The notes beneath the pieces were generated by a model. It had not been told where the DNA came from and searched no databases. It saw only the letters and a list, made by a program, of their open reading frames with translations. DNA of 64,000 nt, from assembly GCA_001599935.1 (NCBI GenBank), contig BCIJ01000029.1, forward strand, positions 11,331-75,330, given 5' to 3'. The DNA is from Holtermannia corniformis (lineage: Eukaryota; Basidiomycota; Tremellomycetes; Holtermanniales). Of this stretch, positions 58,987 through 64,000 are shown one piece after another. A program made the translations under genes and the position numbers. Position 1 is the stretch's first letter. Each line of letters starts with the position of its first letter.

Positions 58987-60521
58987 TGCGTGTGCGAGAT
59001 GGAAACAATGCGTTCCACTTGAGCCATATGATCGGTTGGGTTGCCGCGTCAGCGCATGCTCGTGTCAACAAGTGACCATCGCGGCCAGCGCCAGCGCGTA
59101 GGAGTTCGGCTTGCCAATGATATACGATTATACAAACCTGGGTGCGCATCTTCGCACCTTTCACCATCGCGTAGTTGTTCGCATCACGATGCAGTAATCG
59201 AAACGAGCACCTCCATGAGACCAAGTCGTTTGCTTGTCATCGGCGCGCGCCAGAGCACCACGTTGCGCTTACTCATGCGACCACAGATGTCCTTTCAAAG
59301 TTCGTTCGACCGAGGGGTGAACAGCAGGCGTGGGCAACCTCGAATATCAGCCAGAGACGTCAAGACACTGTAATCCGCATTACCCACTTTGCACTTCTCG
59401 ATGCTAGCCTTAGTCAGACCCAAACAGACCCCAGTATCCGTGCGGAATCGGAAAAGGGCAAGGAGATGTAGCTCCCTGCCGATGACGCAGCAAGTGGTGC
59501 GTCCGTTCTGTCCCATGAGAGATCGGAATGATGAGCTCGTGGACCTTGACCAATACGGGGTCTCTGGATGTCACCTGATTGCCGTATCCGCAGTGGAGTA
59601 GGACACTGCAACCAGTGTCGAGTAACCAATTGCCAACCTGAATCGATCAGATCCGATGCTGTCGGAGATCCAAGGTTGTATTGTTGTACAGGAACGGGGT
59701 TTGTACTGCTGAAAGGAGACTGCGAAGACAAATGTACGTTGGAGCTTTACAACTCAGGCAGCTCCGAAGATCGTGCTGCACTGAACAATCATAAGCGACA
59801 ACTCGACAGTATGCCTGACTCGGACCCAACCAAGAGGAACTTCTCCGTCGAGAACGCCTCGCGCTGATCGGTTTACCGGCACAACAAACCGATGACAGCG
59901 GCACCACTCCACCTACGAACATCACGCTCGACGTCATCTTCGAGGGCGAGGAGCCGGACGAGGATGGTCCGGGCGACGGAAAGACACAGTAGCCCGTCGG
60001 ATCGTAGGTAGCGCTCCGCATGCAGAAGTGCCGCAGCGTGGTATCCCTTGCGCTTTGTTCGATCTCGAAGCCTTTCTGCTCCGAAAGGCGCCACCTTGCT
60101 CGTGCGGTGCCAAAGGCGCCCCCCGTTCTTGACCGAGATCCCTGGCGAGGCCGAGGCTAGGGCCGATCGGGCACACCGAGAATCTTTGACGAAGCTCTGA
60201 TCGCGCACGTCTCTCTGTCCCTATGTCGCCGCGGCTGCGGGGGAAGTCACAGACCTCTGCTTCGCGGCGATCGCCCTTCGCCCACGTTCGGACGCCGAAG
60301 TCGGTCCAGAGCGCATCAGAGCCCTTTCTGTCGGGGATATGCGCGAAACGCGCGGTCAGCGGCGCGATTTGGCCGACAGGCAGTGGCTCTTGTGTCGCAT
60401 CGACCGAAGTAACTCGTATCATTGAGGATGGGTCACTGAGCCTCGTTGTGACTTTGTCAAATCCGCAAGTTCCCTGTGTATACGCAACAACCCCGTGTGA
60501 ATAGCCCCCTCTTTTCTAATA
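58987..60521. other. Long intergenic stretch, possible element remnants
   Basis: I found no gene supported by splicing. On the minus strand around 59610 the frame reads NWLLDTGCSVLLHC, which resembles an aspartic-protease-type DTG motif of a retroelement. No other domain is nearby, so this is weak. On the plus strand 59870-59990 a 45-codon open stretch encodes an acidic tail (IFEGEEPDEDGPGDG). The rest is without signal. Confidence 0.35.
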
Positions 60522-61155
60522 ATGCCTCAAGACGCGTTCTATCTCATGATCGGGGTGAGTCGAATGGATGATCTAGCCTGCAACGACCGCGTCAAGCACA
60601 GCCATGCAGACCGATGCACAGCCATGCACACCGATGCATAGCCATGCATACCGATGCGTAGCCATGCATACCGATGCATAACGCTGGACTGCAGGCAGTA
60701 CTTGTAGCCCTGGGGGCAGAGCAGCGGTCATGCATCATCAGCATGCACGGCTAGGCACTCGCGTGCCCTTGCTGATAGGACCCCCCCCAACCCTTTGCTG
60801 AAACATGCTGCAGTCGAACGACTGTGGTGGACTCTCATTCCCTATTCGCATATCACCCCACGCAACGCCGCGCGACCTCTTGTACGCTATCGAGGTAGGT
60901 CCTTCATGCACCAATACATGCTAAGAACTGCAGATGAAACAGCGAATCCCGGCCACCGCGTTGCGCCTCACGCTCGACGGCTTTGGTCTGGCAGAAAGCC
61001 AGACCCTCGCTCAGCAGGGTGTTCGCGACTACATGGTCTTCCACCTTTCGATCGATCCGTCGTACGCGGCGGCTCGTTCCCACCGGCGTTTGCCTCAGGC
61101 CAGTCCAGAATATGACAGGCCGTTCAGGAGTGAGCTGCGTGCCGGGCGCTGGTGA
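60522..61155 (+). CDS. Small ubiquitin-like (beta-grasp) protein
   Basis: Three exons (60522-60554, 60814-60894, 60934-61155) give 111 aa. The order of elements fits a ubiquitin-like fold: strand FYLMIG, strand GLSFPIRISP, TPRDLLYAIEMKQRIPATAL (the helix and the 'IPxxxxRL' turn of ubiquitin), strand RLTLDGFGL, TLAQQGVRDYMVFHLSI (the 'TLxxxxIxxxxxxHL' end). The C-terminus (SELRAGRW) lacks the Gly-Gly needed for conjugation, so it is more likely an adaptor domain. The first intron is long (259 nt) and contains a tandem repeat. The stop lies 19 bp from the stop of the convergent GBF1-like gene. The fold assignment is by eye only. Confidence 0.5.
60598..60683 (+). repeat. 20-bp tandem repeat (AGCCATGCATACCGATGCAT)
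   Basis: About four copies of a 20-bp unit, with C/T/G variation at a few positions, occupy the first intron of the ubiquitin-like gene. Each unit contains two ATGCAT-like palindromes. A run of C (60781-60788) follows before the acceptor. Confidence 0.8.
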
Positions 61156-61174
61156 CGATCTCTATGCATGTCTT

Positions 61175-64000
61175 CTACGCACTTGTATCAGAAGCTGGCA
61201 TTGCCTCCGGCTCAGGTGCAGGGAATGCGTCACCCAGGAAGCCGGGGAGAATCTTCTCGATCCGATCGGCGCTTGCAGCCCACAGTGCCTTTTGCTCTTC
61301 GCTTCTGCCGTCCGTTGACGAAGGCGGGACCAGCAGCGCCGACGAGTGCATGACGAGCACAACGTTCTTAAGCGACTCGCTCGCCTCGTTCTGGATGTCA
61401 GTGAGACCTTGCTGAACCAAGCACCTACAAGATTGTCCCGCTCGCCGCGCATGAAACGCTCCATCTTGTCCAACACCTTGACAAAGAGATCGGCAACGGT
61501 GCGCTTGTCATCAACGAGGCGAACGACGTATTGCAAAAAGATCTTGCACATCAGCGTCGCTACCTTGAGGCGCGTCTCGGGCATGCCGTGCGGATCCCGG
61601 TCGTTGACTTGCGCCTTCAGTAGCTCCTCGACGATCGGGAAGAGAACGCGATCAAAGATGGTAGCGAGCGCCGCCTCGTCGCCCGACAGGAGCTGCGGGC
61701 TCAACAGCAACCGCTGCAAGTAGCCGACTGCCCGTTGTCGAATTTCGCGGCTACCATTGACGCATTGCTTCGAAATGGCTAGAAGCACGGGAAGCCAAAA
61801 CGTGTTCCACGCTGTTACGTCAGCGCTACTTCGCGCCGAGCACCGACTCACCCTCTCCTTCGGGCGTTTCAGCCGCTTTGATGAGTTCGGGAATTGTCGT
61901 CCGCAACTCGTACAATGATTCGAGTGCGGCTAGACCGCGTTCGACTGTTGGGCCTCTAGCCATTATCAGCGGCAACCAGCATGTGGGTCATCGGCACGCA
62001 CAGTGTGGCCGTCTGTGGGCCTACTGACGCTCGTCGATTCTGTTGCTGCCTTCCAGCAGCTGCAGCCCCTGCAGCAGTGGCAAACTCGTCAAGCAAAGCG
62101 ACTACACCGGCGTAGTTGTCTGCAGACAAGCCCGGGCCAACCGCTCCTGACGCCATCTTTTGCACCGTCGCAAGAGTGACCTTTGACGCTTCGGGATGCG
62201 AGACGGTTGCCCGGAAGAGGGCCGTCACCAATCCCCATTCGGTTTGCGACCTGCCTGGTCAGCTCGCAGTGTGGGTCAACCGCTCGCTCACTTGACTACC
62301 CCACGGTCCTTTTCCAAGATCTTGGCCACCCCGGCCATAAGTTGCTCCGATACCGCATTGAGTACAGACGAAGGGAGGCTTCGGAGAACGTCAAGTGCGA
62401 TGTAGAGTTGGTCGCGCAGCTTGGGCTAGATTGTCAGCAAAGCAAGTGCCCTGGGGCGACTCACGTCCTCCGATATGATCAAACACAGGCGGAGGAGTCC
62501 AACAACGGCACGTTCGATCAAAAGCACACTGAAGGATTGAGCCGAGTTGAGAAGGGCCGAGATGTACTCGAAGATGATGGGCCACGTATCGGCAATGTGT
62601 TGTTTTCCGCGGGTTGCGAGGCTGATCATCATCTCGAGATGGAATACACAGGCTGGGTCGTACGCAAGCGGGCCGTCGCGTGTAGGCGACGCCGCGCCGT
62701 CGGTTCGAAGCTCGAGTGAGCGATGCAGTTTGCCAATCGTGCGGTTCTCGGCCAATGCCTTGATCGCGCGCAGAGCGGGAAGTAGAGCGTCAACGTTTAG
62801 GTTCCTGTTGGGTCAGTCCTGAACGACTTCTTGAGGCAGACTAACAAGATCTCGGCGTAAAGCTCCTCCAGCCGGCATGACGACAAGCAGTCGACTGCTG
62901 TGAGGGTATTTTCGACATCCTCGTCTGTGGCCTCGGTTACCAGGTTATCGGTGCTCGCACCGTACGGGCTCAGCAGGTACGACGAGAGAGTGGACAGCAA
63001 GCCAGTCTCTGGTCGTCTAGCATCGACGATCGGTGCCGGAACGGCAGACTTCATGGGGATCGTGGTAGTTCCCGCGAGGAAGTCTTCCATCTGCAGCATG
63101 GGTGTCGGCAGCAGCGAATGAAGGAAGAGGGTTTGGAACATTTCGAAAATCTGGCCATGTCAGCGCTTTGCTGATACCGACGTCAACTGACCTGAGTCCA
63201 TCCATCACGGATCGCGTTGCCGTTACCGTTGGCAATGGTAAACAAGACGACGGTCGCCAGCTGACTGCGATAGCTTGTGCCGAACCGGATGGACAGCGGC
63301 GAGACGGTGACCGTCTGGTTCTCCGTCTCTACCACGGGGTTGTTGGCCAACTGGTATCCGTCTTCCGTCTCGTCCAGCAACCCGGTGGCGTGCGACAAGG
63401 ACAAGACAATGTTATCAAACGCATCAGGGAGATCAAAGTGCCCGGCGAGCGTTGCGCACTGCCTGAAGCCCGTAATGGCGCGTTGGATGACGCTCTCGTC
63501 TTGCGAGCCAGAGGTGAACGCAAACGCAAGCGCCGTGATCACTGGCTTCCACGCAAGCGTAAACATGGGCTTGTCGAATGCCGAAGAGTTGCAGACGATC
63601 ATAGGTCCTGCGCGCCGTCAGTGATGCCTCGACCACAGTCACTCACCCGCCGTCCGAGCACGCTGCATCAAACTCTTCCACGCGTAGTCGAAACCAGGCT
63701 GACCGACGTGTTCTTCCGGCATGATGATCTCGCGCCGCCGGATCGAGTCGTGGATGGATTTCTGCATCTCAGCCCGGATTCTGGATGTGCCAGACACTCA
63801 CGAGGTATTCCGGGTCAAAGTCCTTGTTGTCGTTGACGCCTCGCAAGTTGCGCTTGTAATCATCGATCGTCATTCGTTTCTGTGCGTGTCAGTACCCGCG
63901 CGCGGGGCGGACAGTGGACTGACCCGATTCTGCGGGTTGTGCAAGTCGGTGTTGAGCATGATGACAGAATACGCTAGCACATAGACAGCGTCCTCGGTCG
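61175..64000 (-). CDS. GBF1: GBF1/Gea-type ARF-GEF, C-terminal part (truncated by window)
   Basis: This large Sec7-family guanine exchange factor for ARF works at the Golgi. The gene enters from the right edge within the Sec7 domain (TEDAVYVLAYSVIMLNTDLHNPQNR-type segment at 63930-64000, containing the family's LNTDLHN). The frame then passes MTIDDYKRNLRGVNDN and HDSIRRREIIMPEEHVG, then HDS1-3 regions (ETRLKVATLMCKIFLQYV, SREIRQRAVGYLQRLLL, ASESLKNVVLVMHSSALL) and ends at 61175 with MPASDTSA. It is interrupted by several 35-45 nt introns. The N-terminal DCB/HUS domains and most of Sec7 lie outside the window. Gea/GBF1 rather than Sec7/BIG is chosen from the C-terminal region and its short tail. 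Confidence 0.88.

Noticed and set aside
59414..59731. Possible copia protease fragment (LLDTGCS) on the minus strand
   Set aside because: A single DTG-like motif without flanking retroelement domains is too weak to call an element. It is noted only in the intergenic entry.
60598..60683. CRISPR-like array
   Set aside because: The repeats are directly adjacent with no unique spacers, and they lie inside a eukaryotic intron, so this is a simple tandem repeat.

Overview
The window is nuclear DNA of a fungus, most likely a basidiomycete. The genes are split by many very short introns (mostly 31-50 nt, GTxxGT donors, CTGAC or CTAAC branch sites close to the AG), coding sequence is GC-rich, and the conserved genes are typical fungal mitochondrial and nuclear housekeeping genes. 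I placed exons by conceptual splicing. Where I give an amino-acid total, the summed exons are a multiple of three and the family motifs join across the junctions. Class-level placement is inference.  Layout: (1) 1-4375 is retrotransposon DNA: a 5'-truncated Ty3/gypsy chromovirus with its 3' LTR, followed directly by what looks like the tail and LTR of a Ty1/copia element. (2) 5116-12327 is accessory: a PD-(D/E)XK-like orphan, a large unrecognised minus-strand gene and a small Cys-rich gene. (3) 12695-26119 is a housekeeping block: oligopeptide transporter, mitochondrial arginine-specific carbamoyl-phosphate synthase large chain, branched-chain keto-acid dehydrogenase E2, a small unknown gene, MPP6, ATP synthase subunit f and the mitochondrial GTP/GDP carrier GGC1. 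(4) 26545-47563 is an accessory block built from a repeated three-gene cassette, called A-B-C here. A is an F-box protein on the plus strand. B is a large protein with a GIY-YIG-like nuclease signature and a membrane segment, on the plus strand. C is a small protein on the minus strand, convergent to B. The order is A1-B1-C1, A2-B2-C2, A3. A1, B1 and A3 look intact, A2 is truncated and B2 is frameshifted. A tRNA-Ser(UGA) with an intron lies between A1 and B1. (5) 48497-64000 is a second housekeeping block: mL49, TFIIF alpha, a Kex2-type repeat peptide precursor, aspartyl aminopeptidase, 3-hydroxyisobutyrate dehydrogenase, DRG1/RBG1, a NUFIP1-like protein, a small ubiquitin-like protein and the 3' part of a GBF1/Gea ARF-GEF that runs off the right edge.  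How genes relate: E2 (20.6 kb) and 3-hydroxyisobutyrate dehydrogenase (53.8 kb) are both valine/branched-chain catabolism enzymes. CPA2 feeds arginine synthesis in mitochondria. ATP17, GGC1 and mL49 are also mitochondrial. The most unusual content is the repeated A-B-C cassette and the secreted repeat peptide precursor at 51.0-51.7 kb. Six undetermined bases (n), all within the retroelement, suggest a collapsed repeat in the assembly.
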